Shown piece after piece: positions 1 through 10,331 of a stretch of DNA of 64,000 nucleotides. Made by a program: the position numbers and the translations under genes. The stretch's first letter is position 1. Each line of letters starts with the position of its first letter. This stretch comes from MPNP01 sp963668325. GTDB lineage: Bacteria; Pseudomonadota; Alphaproteobacteria; Rhodobacterales; Rhodobacteraceae. The notes under the pieces are model-generated. The model ran no database searches. It was not told the DNA's origin and saw only the letters and a program-made list of their open reading frames with translations. The stretch spans positions 2,728,001 through 2,792,000 of the forward strand of contig OY764222.1 in NCBI GenBank assembly GCA_963668325.1, given 5' to 3'.

Positions 1-1551
1 GTTTCAAGGTTTCTTCAAACTGCGGTTATAGTTGATGATGAGGCTTATATAGCCACTACACCTAATCCGCTAGGAAAATTAACACAACCCACCCTAAAAA
101 ACCGACCCACCAACTCCAAAAACCGACCCACCAACTCCAAAGATCAAGATTCTTACCCACTAGATGCGGGTACCATCAGTAATTCATTTTCAGATAAGGG
201 AATAATTTGTGGAGTGGTAGGTCCCAAGAAACCCAACATAGAAACAATTAAACAAGCCGACATCGTGGTCTTGGATTGGTATCTGGAAAAATATGATGAA
301 AGTATAACACTGAATTTACTGAAAAAACTATTAGGTAATAAAAAAAATCCTAAATCACTTCGGCTTGTAGCCATTTATACCAGTAAGGCGGAATTGTATG
401 ATATAAGGGATAAGGTTAAGGAAAAATTACAGGAAACTGGTCTAAATCCCAAAAGTGAATTGGGAGCAAACCTCCTTTACCAAAATGGTTGGATAGTCAT
501 TTATGCAAAATCAAGTACGAAATTATCTGATGATCTAAAAAATAGAAGTGTTGCAGAGAAGGATCTGCCTGAGCGGTTGATTCAAGACTTTGCTTCAATG
601 ACGAATGGGTTACTTCCTGGAATTGTTCTTACTTCTTTAGCAGCTGTGCGACAAAACTCTCTTAAAATCCTTGATCAGTTTAGTTCCGACCTAGACCCAG
701 CTTATCTGACCCAAAAGGCTTGTATTTCTAACCCAGCAGAATCTGAACAGCAAATCGTAAACCTTCTAGCCGAGGAAATTCGTGGTCTTATGAACAATGC
801 CGTGGCAAAAGAATCCCCCGGGGGAACTGAGTCCATAAAAAATTGGCTAGGAAGTAATTTGGACAAAAATGTTTGTATAGAATATACAAAAAATAAATGT
901 ACCATTACCATTTTAAGGGATCAAATAATTGCGTTGGCCTACGGCGAACCAAAGATTAGAGAAAAGCATAAAGATTATCTAAATAGAAAAGCTGCAAAAG
1001 AATTAACAACTATATTTTCAGGCTTAGATGAATCTGATTCACAAAAGCTTGACGAACGATTAGCTTGGATAATAAATTTCAGGACAATATATGGTTCTCC
1101 ACCACCAACCTTGTGGCTTGGGTCCGTAATTACAGAACTAAGCGGTAAAAAAAGGGATTTGCTCTGTATCAGGCCTCGGTGCGATAGTGTCAGGCTCGGA
1201 GAGGCTACTAAGTTTATTTTCCTACATTTGCAGAAACCAACAAATCAAAAAAATAAGCATTTACAAATTGTTCTCAAAATTGATGATGAATTCCAGCGCT
1301 TGGGTGTTGATAAAAAGGATTTTTATAATTGGGTCTCCCTAGAATTCCCACCAGTAGAGAGCACTAAACAAGTACAACCACAGTTACAAGGAAATGATTT
1401 GATTTTCACAGACACTTGCAAACAAGAATATATGTGGCAAGGTGAATTGAAATTTGAATTTGCTCAACGAATCGTCCAAACCATAGTTGAAAAATTGGGA
1501 CGTGTAGCTGTGGATGAATCTGAATGGCTTAGAAATAAAATTAATCAGTAA
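1..1551 (+). CDS. Receiver-like domain protein of a possible conflict system, 5'-truncated
   Basis: The reading frame is open from base 1, so the protein begins outside the window; the first in-window ATG (214) is internal. The visible part is about 516 residues. The N-terminal part looks like a divergent response-regulator receiver: a beta strand ending in acidic residues (TAVIVDDEAY), a later strand ADIVVLDWYL with a phospho-acceptor-like Asp, and LRLVAIYTSK at the expected Thr/Lys position. Between the first two lies a low-complexity insert containing a tandem duplication. The remaining ~300 residues form an unrecognised domain with the motif LLCIRPRCDSVRL. I recall a Pfam family of 'response receiver' proteins found in predicted bacterial conflict systems that looks like this, but this is from memory. 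The broken methylase next door fits a defence patch. No DNA-binding output domain is visible. Function unknown. Confidence 0.55.
   Translation, partial: VSRFLQTAVIVDDEAYIATTPNPLGKLTQPTLKNRPTNSKNRPTNSKDQDSYPLDAGTISNSFSDKGIICGVVGPKKPNIETIKQADIVVLDWYLEKYDESITLNLLKKLLGNKKNPKSLRLVAIYTSKAELYDIRDKVKEKLQETGLNPKSELGANLLYQNGWIVIYAKSSTKLSDDLKNRSVAEKDLPERLIQDFASMTNGLLPGIVLTSLAAVRQNSLKILDQFSSDLDPAYLTQKACISNPAESEQQIVNLLAEEIRGLMNNAVAKESPGGTESIKNWLGSNLDKNVCIEYTKNKCTITILRDQIIALAYGEPKIREKHKDYLNRKAAKELTTIFSGLDESDSQKLDERLAWIINFRTIYGSPPPTLWLGSVITELSGKKRDLLCIRPRCDSVRLGEATKFIFLHLQKPTNQKNKHLQIVLKIDDEFQRLGVDKKDFYNWVSLEFPPVESTKQVQPQLQGNDLIFTDTCKQEYMWQGELKFEFAQRIVQTIVEKLGRVAVDESEWLRNKINQ
97..138 (+). repeat. Perfect 21-nt tandem duplication inside the receiver-like gene
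   Basis: Two identical 21-nt units (97-117 and 118-138) are in frame and encode KNRPTNS twice, followed by the start of a third Lys codon. The unit is a multiple of three, so copy number can change without breaking the gene. It lies in the linker between the first two receiver strands. Confidence 0.85.
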
Positions 1552-1553
1552 TC

Positions 1554-1706
1554 ATGGAAACCGTGCAGACTCTTAGATTTACAAACTTCTGTAGAATGGA
1601 AAAACGAATACCCCATATTGTTTCGGATATTCAACGGATTAACGAGAGAGAAACTCTGTTCTTAGTCATGAAATTTAATTTTCCCGAATTAGTAGCTAAA
1701 AAGTGA
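1554..1706 (+). CDS. Possible 50-residue ORF or remnant
   Basis: An ATG two bases after the stop of the receiver-like gene opens a 50-codon frame (METVQTLRF...). The tight spacing is what a second operon gene would show, but the frame ends in the 3' end of the convergent methylase gene. I see no domain and no clear ribosome-binding site. It may be the surviving 5' end of a gene cut off when the methylase region arrived, or it may be chance. Confidence 0.2.
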   Translation: METVQTLRFTNFCRMEKRIPHIVSDIQRINERETLFLVMKFNFPELVAKK

Positions 1707-4645
1707 CAAAGCTTTTTGATTTCCTCCATGAACTGATGGTTCTCGACACCATAAATCTCGTAGTTGCTCAATTTCTTTGGAAGAATTTACATTAAGTTGT
1801 AGTATATCAATAATAACAGAATCAATTACTTTTCTTGTTTCGTCTGCATGAGACTGACAAGCGGGTTTTAAGATCCGAGGAGATAATTCATCAAATTTTT
1901 TTGTAGCATAATTTAAGTCATCCTCTCCAAGTTCATTCAGTCTAGGACATGGCATCTTCGACAAAGCGCCAATTTGCGTTCTAGACCGACCACTATGTGT
2001 TCTTTGTCCACGAGTCCAGTGAATTAACATTCCAAATATAGAATTTGCCCATAGTGCGAAACATTTACAAACCCGGATATCATTATGTAATAACGCTGTC
2101 CATGAACTTCCACCCATTGCATCGTGATTTGTTGTAGCTGCCAATAATGCTTGGGATGTCCAACGCATATTTCGAGCATAAAATAGCCTACCCTGCTGAC
2201 TCCTCATTTTTTCAATTTCACCGCCTGGGACAGGATTTCCTTTGTGTGTAGGAAAAACGATGAGTGAACGCTGATACTTTCCATTTGCTGCCCAAAGTGA
2301 CCTATCACTACCGATTGCATCTGTAGAATCTTTTACTGGAAAAAACTCAAATGCCCCTCGCCCATCTCCTCCATTCGGATGTCCTATCAAATCATGTGTT
2401 GGTCCAATCTCGAATAGCTTGTCAAGTGTTGTCATTTTTATTTTTAACTTTAAGGAGTGGTCAAGGAAACAGAATTTTCCACTTTTAAGTTTCTCAGCAG
2501 CCACTGCCAACTCTGTATGGATAACACCTAAGGGGCCCCATGGATCACCATTTCCGTCTGTTTTGAATGCAAAGGTCTGTCCAACCTCGCTTTCACCGAC
2601 CGTAATTGGAAAAAATATTTCATCGTTTTTTATTTTTTCTAGGGAAAGCGATATTGAACGAGCAATTACCCCAGCCTCACCCAATCTTGTAACGGGAGAG
2701 TTAAGTGTTACGCAGTTAACATAAAACTTTTTCTTATTTTGAGCAGGTGTTTCTCGATACGTTGCAACTAGTAGCATTTCTTCCATCCCAGTATCGGCAG
2801 AAAGTGCATCTTTCCCTAGGGCTTGTCCCGAAGAAACCACTATTGCAATAATTTCGTCGAATTCCCTTTCAATCAGGCGTCTAGTTTCTGTCCAGGTATC
2901 AGCAAAAGCTGCTGTTAAAGGAAGTACAAAACCAATTCGGCCCTTTGGTTTTACCTTCTTTCTTGCAAGTGCAAGAAATGATGCTGCCATACCAGCTTTC
3001 TTATTCGCAGGTTCGTTCCTTATTAGTTTACCCCATTGTTCTTGGCAACCCTTACGTTCAAATTCAGTGAGTCCTGCTATATCAAATGCACTTTGCCCCC
3101 CTAGTCCTAGAGTAGGGAGGATTCATTAAAATCCAATCAACACTTCTGTCATCAATATTAACTTTATAATTGGTGTTTTCACTCATACCTCCTGAAGAAC
3201 GCCCGGCCAAATCACTTTTAAACAAATCATTTAGTTTTGGTTTTCTGAAAAACTCAAGTGAACCCGTTGTGTTATACGGCCCACCAACATTCACCCATCC
3301 GATTTTAGTTTCTCCATAGGGTTTCCCCATACCTATAGCAGCCAAGGAAGAAGAAGTAAGGTGTGCAGCAATGGGACTAACATCTGTCCCGACCAGACCT
3401 TTATTCATGGCATTTTGATGTAACCTGGCTATGCTCTCGTTATTTCCACCAAAAGATTCATGAATTTCCTTTACCCGAATGAAACCTGCCCTTAGAAGGG
3501 TTCCTGTTCCACAGGCCAAATCAGCCAATATTTTATTTTCAAAAAGATTTTCGCTTTTCCACTCCTCCAAAGGTAAATCCTTAAGTCTAACTGTAAGCGC
3601 AGCTAATAATTCGGCAGTTGCGGGTTGTGTATAAAAGGCTGCGGCTTGCTTGCGATCTTCGCTTAGCTTAGGAAAGAGCTCAGCACCTACATTGATATGC
3701 AGTCCTAAACCTGCCATTTCTATTTTTTGGACACCCTGAACTAATTTATTCAAAGCTTTACCCGTAGAGGATGGGTCAGAATTTCCTGAAATTCTTAAAA
3801 TTTCCAAAGCTGGGTCAAAAATTGACCGCCAATTTTTATCTTTAATCTTTTGCCAAACCCCGTAATAGTCGGTGTGTAAGGGTTGTAATTCCTGGGTAAA
3901 ATCAAGGGGTGGTATATTTAATACATTTAGACTGTGTAAGCGCTGTTGTGTTAGTAATGCATTAAGCCAAAGAACCATGGTAGTCCTTAAGCCCTTCAGA
4001 AAAGATCTTTGGTTTATCCGATTAGAAATTTCTAGTTTTGTAGATTTTGGCAATCCATCAAGGATATTTGCTGCCTCGTCTACCAAAGCAGCAACTTCCG
4101 AAGCAACATATTCAATATCTTCTTTCGGTAACGATGCAGAGGAAACTAGTGCTGCTAAGTCTCGTACCCCCCTCTATGAATCCTTTAGGAGGCCATCGGC
4201 GGTGTTGATGTTGATCATCAATCATTTGGTGAAGTGCAAAAAAAATATTTTTTTCATTTTTTAAATCATTTAGAACTGAGGAATGATTTCTTGTCCTAAA
4301 TGATTCAGGAATGTAAACTGATATGGCTGATTTAATTTTTCGGTGGCCTTTTTTTACAATATAACCAAGCCTAGAAATTGCATCATTTTCGGCATCAATT
4401 CTATTAAATGAACATTCGATTACTAATGGTGGCGTGTAGGGGTCAGTAATCAAAATATCTGGACGTTTACCTGAATTTTCAGCTCCAGAAATCACTCTCG
4501 TACGTTCTACCAGAATCAAATCACTATCGGCACTCCATTGAGCCTTAGAATTCCTTAGTGAGTCGCCCAAAGCAAAATTAAACTCAGCCTCAGTGATGTT
4601 TCCAATTCCACCATGGATGTTGGCTGAATTATTCTCTACCATCAC
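1689..4645 (-). pseudogene. N6-adenine DNA methylase with restriction-like N-terminus, two frameshifts
   Basis: Three consecutive frames join into one protein of about 984 residues if one G is removed at each of two G6 runs (plus-strand C6 at 4167-4172 and 3096-3101). The N-terminal part has a PD-(D/E)XK-like core, RPDILITD then LVIECSF (residues ~61-80), with Ser where Lys is usual. The middle has the N6 methyltransferase motif I (LADLACGTGTLLRAG) and motif IV NPPY (DWILMNPPYSRTR), the second frameshift falling a few residues after NPPY. The C-terminal ~450 residues are presumably target recognition. The order nuclease-like, methylase, recognition resembles single-chain type IIG/IIL restriction-modification enzymes. 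As sequenced it cannot make a full-length product. Either it is dead, or the G runs switch expression, or the sequence is wrong at both places. Confidence 0.75.
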
Positions 4646-4785
4646 AGTATTTTTCTCTTCCCTTTTATCTGTTTATCTATAAACTAATCGAATGATTACA
4701 GGTACAAACTGTAACCTATTTGCTAATCGTCCTAGCAATACATTTGGATAATTTAATTCAATGCATCTTGGATAAATTCCTAAAA

Positions 4786-7671
4786 TTAACCAGTAACAAC
4801 CTCCGCCAAAGACTTCTCTTTTGATGGTGTGGCTTTTTTTCTCTTGGTTTCGCTGCGGACTTCTTTCTTCAATATTTCAGCAAGAAAATTACCCGTATAA
4901 CTATTCGGGTTGGCTGCGACTTCTTCCGGGGATCCGGAAGCAATTACCATTCCGCCCTTTTCACCCCCTTCTGGTCCCATATCTATTATCCAGTCAGCAG
5001 TTTTTATCACGTCCAGATTATGTTCAATAATGACCACGGTGTTTCCTTTGTCTACCAACTCATGAAGAACTACGAGCAAATTGTTGATATCCTCAAAATG
5101 AAGCCCCGTGGTAGGCTCATCAAGTAAGTAGATTGTCTCACCTCTGGTAACCTTTGAAAGTTCGGTGGATAATTTTACTCTTTGAGCTTCTCCACCTGAC
5201 AAGAGTGGAGCCTGTTGCCCTAACTTGATATACCCTAGACCTACCCTATCCAAAGTTTTTATTTTCCTGCTAACTGCTGGAATGTTCTTAAAGAACTCAC
5301 TGGCCTCTTCGACGGTCATGTCCAACACATCAGCAATTGTTTTTCCCAAGTACTTGATTTCAAGCGTCTCTCGATTGTATCTGAGACCCTTACAACTATC
5401 ACAGGTCACATAAACATCCGGCAGGAAATGCATTGAAATTCTCTTTACACCGTCCCCAGTGCAAGCTTCACACCTTCCGCCTGGTACGTTAAAGGAAAAT
5501 CGTCCAACCTTATAACCTCTCGCCTTAGACGTGGGAAGGTTGGCAAAAAGGTTTCTGATGGGATCAAAAGCCTTGGTATAAGTTGCAGGATTAGACCGGG
5601 GGGTTTTGCCAATTGGTCTCTGGTCTATATGAATCATATCCCTGAAGTTTTCGAAACCAGTTATGGTTTCAAAATCATTTGATAGTTCTTTCCATGCTTT
5701 ATACAGAGTTTCAAAAACCAGGGACGATTTTCCACTACCAGATACGCCAGTGACACAAATTAGCTTTCCAACTGGAAATGAAACATCCACATTATTCAGG
5801 TTATGACAATTTGCCCCTGACACCTTAATAAATTTGTTGCCTGAATTTACTTTCCGGCGTACGTCGGGAATGGGAATGATTTTTTTTCTACATAGATATT
5901 TTCCAGTTAAGGATTCCGGTTCTGATATGATATCCTGAACGGATCCTTGGGCAACAATTCTACCTCCATGAATACCAGCTCTTGGACCTATATCCACCAG
6001 GTGGTCTGCTTCACGGATAGCCTCCTCATCATGTTCCACAACAATTACAGTATTGCCTTTGTCCCTAAGATTGACCAAAGTGGATAATAATCTCTGGTTG
6101 TCCCTTTGATGAAGACCTATAGAAGGTTCATCAAGAACATAAAGAACACCTGTTAAACCTGAACCAATTTGACTGGCAAGTCGAATTCGTTGGCTTTCTC
6201 CCCCCGAAAGAGAACCAGCTTTGCGAGAAAGGGTAAGATACTCTAGTCCAACATCAATCAAGAAATCCAACCTATCCTTAATTTCTTTAAAGATAGAAGC
6301 ACCAATTTTATTTTGCTGTTCCGATAGATCGGCCGGAATTTCAGATACCCATTGCAATACCTCGCCAATAGATTTTTCAACCAGCTCACCCAAATGAATC
6401 CCACCAATCTTGACTGCCAACGCCTCATTATTCAACCTGTACCCTTTACATGAATGACAGGTTTCAGTTTTTTGCATTGCTTCCAATTGGTATCTTCGTT
6501 TAAAGGACGTTGTTGAAAGGTAGACCCTCTCTAAAAAAGGTACAATTCCTTCGAAACTCAGATTTTCCTTGATTGTTCTCCCATCTTCTCGAAGTTCATA
6601 TTTTACGTTTCCTCCGTAAAAGAAAATTTCTCTGAACTCTGTGGGGGTATCTAGCCAGACAGTATTCTGGGGCAAATTAAAACTCTTCAACAAAATAAGG
6701 ATTTTACTCCAGAAATCTGCTGATTTGGGTACAAACCATTCATCAACGATGCTTACCACCTTCCAATGAGGGGTTTTAATTATTTCTGATTCGGCAAAAA
6801 CCCTTTTTGTGCCCAACCCATCACAATTGGGACAAGCTCCAGAAGGGGCATTAAAGGAAAAAAGCCTGGGTTCTATTTCCCTAATGGTAAACCCGGACAC
6901 AGGGCAAGCAAACTTTTCAGAAAACAAGATCGGGTCAGGCGAGTTTTTACCTACGAATTCAATTTCTGCGGTGCCGTTACTTTGATCCAGAGCAGTCCGT
7001 AAGGATTGGGCTATTCTTTCTTCATTCCCTGGTCCTGCTACCATCCTATCTATAACCAACGAGATCTCATGCCGATGGTTTTTTGATAGTTTGGGGATGG
7101 TGTCCAATGTCTGTAGTTCGCCATCAATTTTTACTCGCAGAAAACCTTTCTTCTTGAAATCTAGCAACTCATTCCTGAACGTACCTTTTCTATCCCTGAT
7201 AATTGGCGCCAGTAAAAGGTATCGAGTTCCTTCCTCGAATGAGGAAATTCGATCCACCATGTCAGATACCTGTTGTGAAGTAATTGGCAAACCTGTTGTG
7301 GGCGAATAAGGAATCCCTACCCTCGCAAACAACAGTCTCAGGTAATCATAAATTTCAGTGATTGTTCCGACCGTTGATCTTGGATTTCTGGATGTGGTTT
7401 TCTGTTCTATGGATATAGCTGGTGAAAGGCCCGAAATATTATCAACATCGGGTTTCTCCATTACATTCAGAAACTGACGGGCATAGGCTGAAAGGCTTTC
7501 AACATACCGTCTTTGACCTTCAGCATAGATCGTGTCCAGGGCAAGGGATGATTTCCCCGACCCACTCAATCCGGTAAAGACAATCAACTTGTCCCTTGGT
7601 ATGGTTAAATCAACTGATTTAAGATTATGTTCTCTGGCTCCGAGAACTTTGATTTCTTTCAATTCAGTCAT
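4786..7671 (-). CDS. uvrA: Excinuclease ABC subunit A
   Basis: UvrA is the damage-sensing ATPase of nucleotide excision repair; it loads UvrB on lesions. The protein is 961 residues, close to the usual ~940-960. Both ABC modules are complete: Walker A GLSGSGKSS near residue 34, signature LSGGESQRIRLA, a second Walker A GVSGSGKSS and a second signature LSGGEAQRVKLS. The C-terminal zinc finger is intact (CEAC...CDSC). The first finger has CPVS in place of CxxC followed by CPNC, a variant I associate with alphaproteobacterial UvrA. It lies upstream of and divergent from ssb-gyrA, with a methyltransferase and a membrane protein between. Confident call. Confidence 0.97.
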   Translation of the reverse strand: MTELKEIKVLGAREHNLKSVDLTIPRDKLIVFTGLSGSGKSSLALDTIYAEGQRRYVESLSAYARQFLNVMEKPDVDNISGLSPAISIEQKTTSRNPRSTVGTITEIYDYLRLLFARVGIPYSPTTGLPITSQQVSDMVDRISSFEEGTRYLLLAPIIRDRKGTFRNELLDFKKKGFLRVKIDGELQTLDTIPKLSKNHRHEISLVIDRMVAGPGNEERIAQSLRTALDQSNGTAEIEFVGKNSPDPILFSEKFACPVSGFTIREIEPRLFSFNAPSGACPNCDGLGTKRVFAESEIIKTPHWKVVSIVDEWFVPKSADFWSKILILLKSFNLPQNTVWLDTPTEFREIFFYGGNVKYELREDGRTIKENLSFEGIVPFLERVYLSTTSFKRRYQLEAMQKTETCHSCKGYRLNNEALAVKIGGIHLGELVEKSIGEVLQWVSEIPADLSEQQNKIGASIFKEIKDRLDFLIDVGLEYLTLSRKAGSLSGGESQRIRLASQIGSGLTGVLYVLDEPSIGLHQRDNQRLLSTLVNLRDKGNTVIVVEHDEEAIREADHLVDIGPRAGIHGGRIVAQGSVQDIISEPESLTGKYLCRKKIIPIPDVRRKVNSGNKFIKVSGANCHNLNNVDVSFPVGKLICVTGVSGSGKSSLVFETLYKAWKELSNDFETITGFENFRDMIHIDQRPIGKTPRSNPATYTKAFDPIRNLFANLPTSKARGYKVGRFSFNVPGGRCEACTGDGVKRISMHFLPDVYVTCDSCKGLRYNRETLEIKYLGKTIADVLDMTVEEASEFFKNIPAVSRKIKTLDRVGLGYIKLGQQAPLLSGGEAQRVKLSTELSKVTRGETIYLLDEPTTGLHFEDINNLLVVLHELVDKGNTVVIIEHNLDVIKTADWIIDMGPEGGEKGGMVIASGSPEEVAANPNSYTGNFLAEILKKEVRSETKRKKATPSKEKSLAEVVTG

Positions 7672-7945
7672 ACAGGCAAAGAATATTATTCATCTGAAAA
7701 ATGGGCTATCTAGAACTTTTATTGTGATATTTTTACCAAGGCAGATCTTCAAACCAGGGTATGATTTTCAGATAAGGTTTCTTTGAATTTATTACAATTC
7801 AAATACGAATTTAAGATTGCATTGGTAAGGTTGGAGACCCTACAAATCCATCCAATATCATGTGCCGTTTCCAGCAATAAGGAGTATATCTCATTTCCTG
7901 CTTTATGATGAAATGGGTTCAACCGTTTTGCCTGTAAGGGGTTTT

Positions 7946-8695
7946 CTAGGTATGCTTTTGAGCTATGTAAAAGCCATAACTGTAATAGTCGCCATATTTT
8001 TTAAACATTTCAATTTCATTTTTTTCAGACTCTATTAACAGGCTGGCAGCTCGGGATTTATGTCTTGCCAAAAAAGCTTCAAACCTGCCTTGCAGGGGTA
8101 TGTAGTAATTGTCCACCCATGCAAACTTGGGCAAAGGAAAATAACCCTTTACTATAAATCCATGTTCTTCAAGAATCTTGATTTTCATTGAAGCTGTGGC
8201 AATCTCTGGATATTCTTTTTGCCAAAAAGTGGTTAGTTCATCAGGACGTTTTTTAGTTAGCCAAGTTATTTCAGAGACGGTTAATATCCCTCCTGGTTTC
8301 AAATAGTGGCTGAAATAGGCTACCCCCTTCTTGAATCCCATTATGTAGATGGATCCCTCACTCCAAATTACCTCAAATGAGTTAGTGGAAAATGGCAAAG
8401 CAGCCATCGAGCAGTTCAGAGTTGTTATTTTATCCGAGTACCCGCTTGATAAAGTCGTTTTTTCCAGGACCTGCAAGAATTCCGAAGACAGGTCCAAGGC
8501 AGTAATATCTGCATCAAGGTACTTGGCTAGTACCAAGGTTGAGGCACCTGTTCCAGACCCCACATCAAGAATATTCAACCTCGAATTTCTTTCACCAAGA
8601 CCAGCAATTTCCATGGCCAACTTAGTGAGTTTCTCATCACCAGGACCTTGCCTTGGCCCATCCTTGTGCAAATCAATCAGTAATTCAAGATTCAT
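7946..8695 (-). CDS. Class I SAM-dependent methyltransferase
   Basis: About 249 residues. The SAM-binding motif I is clear (ILDVGSGTGASTLVLAKYL), followed by an acidic strand end (ITALDLSSEF) and a motif IV-like region (SFEVIWSEGSIYIMGF), as in small-molecule methyltransferases of the UbiE/Methyltransf_11 type. The substrate cannot be told. I prefer the ATG at 8695 over the upstream TTG at 8704, because neither has a strong ribosome-binding site and ATG is the usual choice. It stands alone between uvrA and a small membrane protein on the same strand. Confidence 0.8.
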   Translation of the reverse strand: MNLELLIDLHKDGPRQGPGDEKLTKLAMEIAGLGERNSRLNILDVGSGTGASTLVLAKYLDADITALDLSSEFLQVLEKTTLSSGYSDKITTLNCSMAALPFSTNSFEVIWSEGSIYIMGFKKGVAYFSHYLKPGGILTVSEITWLTKKRPDELTTFWQKEYPEIATASMKIKILEEHGFIVKGYFPLPKFAWVDNYYIPLQGRFEAFLARHKSRAASLLIESEKNEIEMFKKYGDYYSYGFYIAQKHT

Positions 8696-8873
8696 CTTTA
8701 GCAAAGTTAATTTATCTACCTAAAGGGGTACTTATTTGAAGCTATCCCGATTATCCCAGTGAGCAGGACACATTTTTACACAGAACTATGAACCTGTTTT
8801 AGCCCTTTAAACACCTACAATTTTATCAAATTAATCTACATCCTTGTGTTTGGTTGTATTGAGTAAATTATGG

Positions 8874-9263
8874 TTAAACTCTGTCCGTGTTATCATCAAC
8901 ACGACCCAATCTTCGTTTTCTAGCTTCAAGCCATCTTACAATTAACCATATCAACCAAGCGGGAATACTTAGGATTAGACAGTATAATATAATGCCAATT
9001 GGACCAAACAAACCACCAATTAAGGAAGCTAAACTTGTAATCGGTGCCAAAATTATGAACACCGTTATACCAGTAGTTTTCCGGCCCAAATCATAGATTT
9101 TTTTAACGGCAAAAAATAAGAACCAACCACCAAACATGGCTGGAATCAGTTGAAGATAACTTTCAACGTCCAGAGGAACAGTGAAACCACGTAATAATGT
9201 GATCACAAAAATTAGTACAGGATTCCAAGTGGATGCTAATAAAATTGTTCTGACTACTTGCAT
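8874..9263 (-). CDS. Small integral membrane protein, unknown
   Basis: A 129-residue hydrophobic protein with about four predicted membrane segments: residues ~10-27, ~38-55, ~66-85 and ~88-110. It ends in a basic, charged tail (WLEARKRRLGRVDD) that would be cytoplasmic by the positive-inside rule. I do not recognise the family. It is separated from the methyltransferase by ~180 bases and diverges from ssb. The composition and start (ATG at 9263) look genuine. Confidence 0.6.
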   Translation of the reverse strand: MQVVRTILLASTWNPVLIFVITLLRGFTVPLDVESYLQLIPAMFGGWFLFFAVKKIYDLGRKTTGITVFIILAPITSLASLIGGLFGPIGIILYCLILSIPAWLIWLIVRWLEARKRRLGRVDDNTDRV

Positions 9264-9567
9264 TTGAATCTCTTTAATGTGTCAACAATTTATTCCAAAC
9301 CTCAACCGTAAATATGAGCAATTGAACACTTATCCACAACAAAATTTTAAATGTAATGGCATATTGTTTGGACTCGTACCTTATTGAATATTAAACTATG
9401 TTTTGCCAAACCTTTACACTCCGTAAAATAAAATCATTTGGCTAAGGATATGTTGATCAAAATAATGATGTTTAATCAATTTGTTTTAGTGGTTAAATAA
9501 TGTTTCAAGGATATCGATGGGATTTATGTTAAGAACACGATAAAAATATAATTGGGTAAGAAATTTT
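9264..9567. other. Divergent intergenic region upstream of ssb
   Basis: About 300 bases of AT-rich DNA between the divergent membrane-protein gene and ssb. It must hold both promoters. I see loose -10-like AT hexamers but no convincing -35/-10 pair, RNA gene or operator. Confidence 0.4.
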
Positions 9568-10083
9568 ATGATAAATAATACAGTTAACAGGGTAACCATT
9601 ATTGGCTATGTTGACCGGGACCCCGAAATAAGGGAATTCCCTTCTGGTGGGCAGGTTTGCAATTTTACCATCAAGACGTCTGAAAAATTTAAAGACCGGG
9701 TAACCGGCGAAGACAGAGAAATCTCACAAACCAACAGAGTTGGGGTTTATGTCCCTAATTTTATTAGTGCCATACAGAATGATGTTTCTCAAGGTGACCT
9801 TGTTTATCTGGAAGGTAGAATGGAAACGAGAAGATCTACTGATCAGATGGGTAATGAAAGATACTGGACTGAGGTTTCAATAAGACCATATCACGGTTCA
9901 TTTGCAAAATTGAATGCCTCTGGAAGTGGGGCTGAAAGTAGTTTCCCCGAGACAAAGTCCCAAAATGAACCCAGTCAATGGCGAAATTATAAATCAAACG
10001 AAAATAATCAGGGTTCAGGGACAGGTGGGTCTCGTCGAGGGTTTTCCTCAGATAGTGATGAGGATGACAATATTCCCTTCTGA
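9568..10083 (+). CDS. ssb: Single-stranded DNA-binding protein
   Basis: SSB coats single-stranded DNA in replication, repair and recombination and recruits partner enzymes through its C-terminal tip. The 171-residue protein starts with the OB-fold signature (VNRVTIIGYVDRDPEIREF). It has a Gly/Ser/Asn-rich linker from about residue 115 and ends in the classic acidic tip DEDDNIPF. It is followed by gyrA in the same direction after ~250 bases, with uvrA on the other side, a common alphaproteobacterial arrangement. Confidence 0.97.
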   Translation: MINNTVNRVTIIGYVDRDPEIREFPSGGQVCNFTIKTSEKFKDRVTGEDREISQTNRVGVYVPNFISAIQNDVSQGDLVYLEGRMETRRSTDQMGNERYWTEVSIRPYHGSFAKLNASGSGAESSFPETKSQNEPSQWRNYKSNENNQGSGTGGSRRGFSSDSDEDDNIPF

Positions 10084-10331
10084 ATTAATCTGGAATTAAC
10101 CACTTTTTCGGTGATTTTCTGAGGGTAGAATTACTTTTCCACAAAACCCTGGAATCACTACCAAATTCCATAAAAAAAACTATATTTATTGTAGGACTAA
10201 TCATTGAAAGATTTTTCAAAAATTACTCCTTCAGAAACTTGGGTTTTGGCCCTGCTGGACGATGGTGATTTGACCCCCGGTATCATTATTCTAAATGAAT
10301 AATTTTCTGAAATTCCAAATAGGTTGAGGAT

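Noticed and set aside
153..374. Minus-strand frame over the receiver-like gene
   Set aside because: Shadow of the real plus-strand frame, which is open from base 1.
6845..6910. UvrA zinc finger lacking one Cys
   Set aside because: CPVS in place of CxxC is, as far as I know, the normal alphaproteobacterial form, not a defect.
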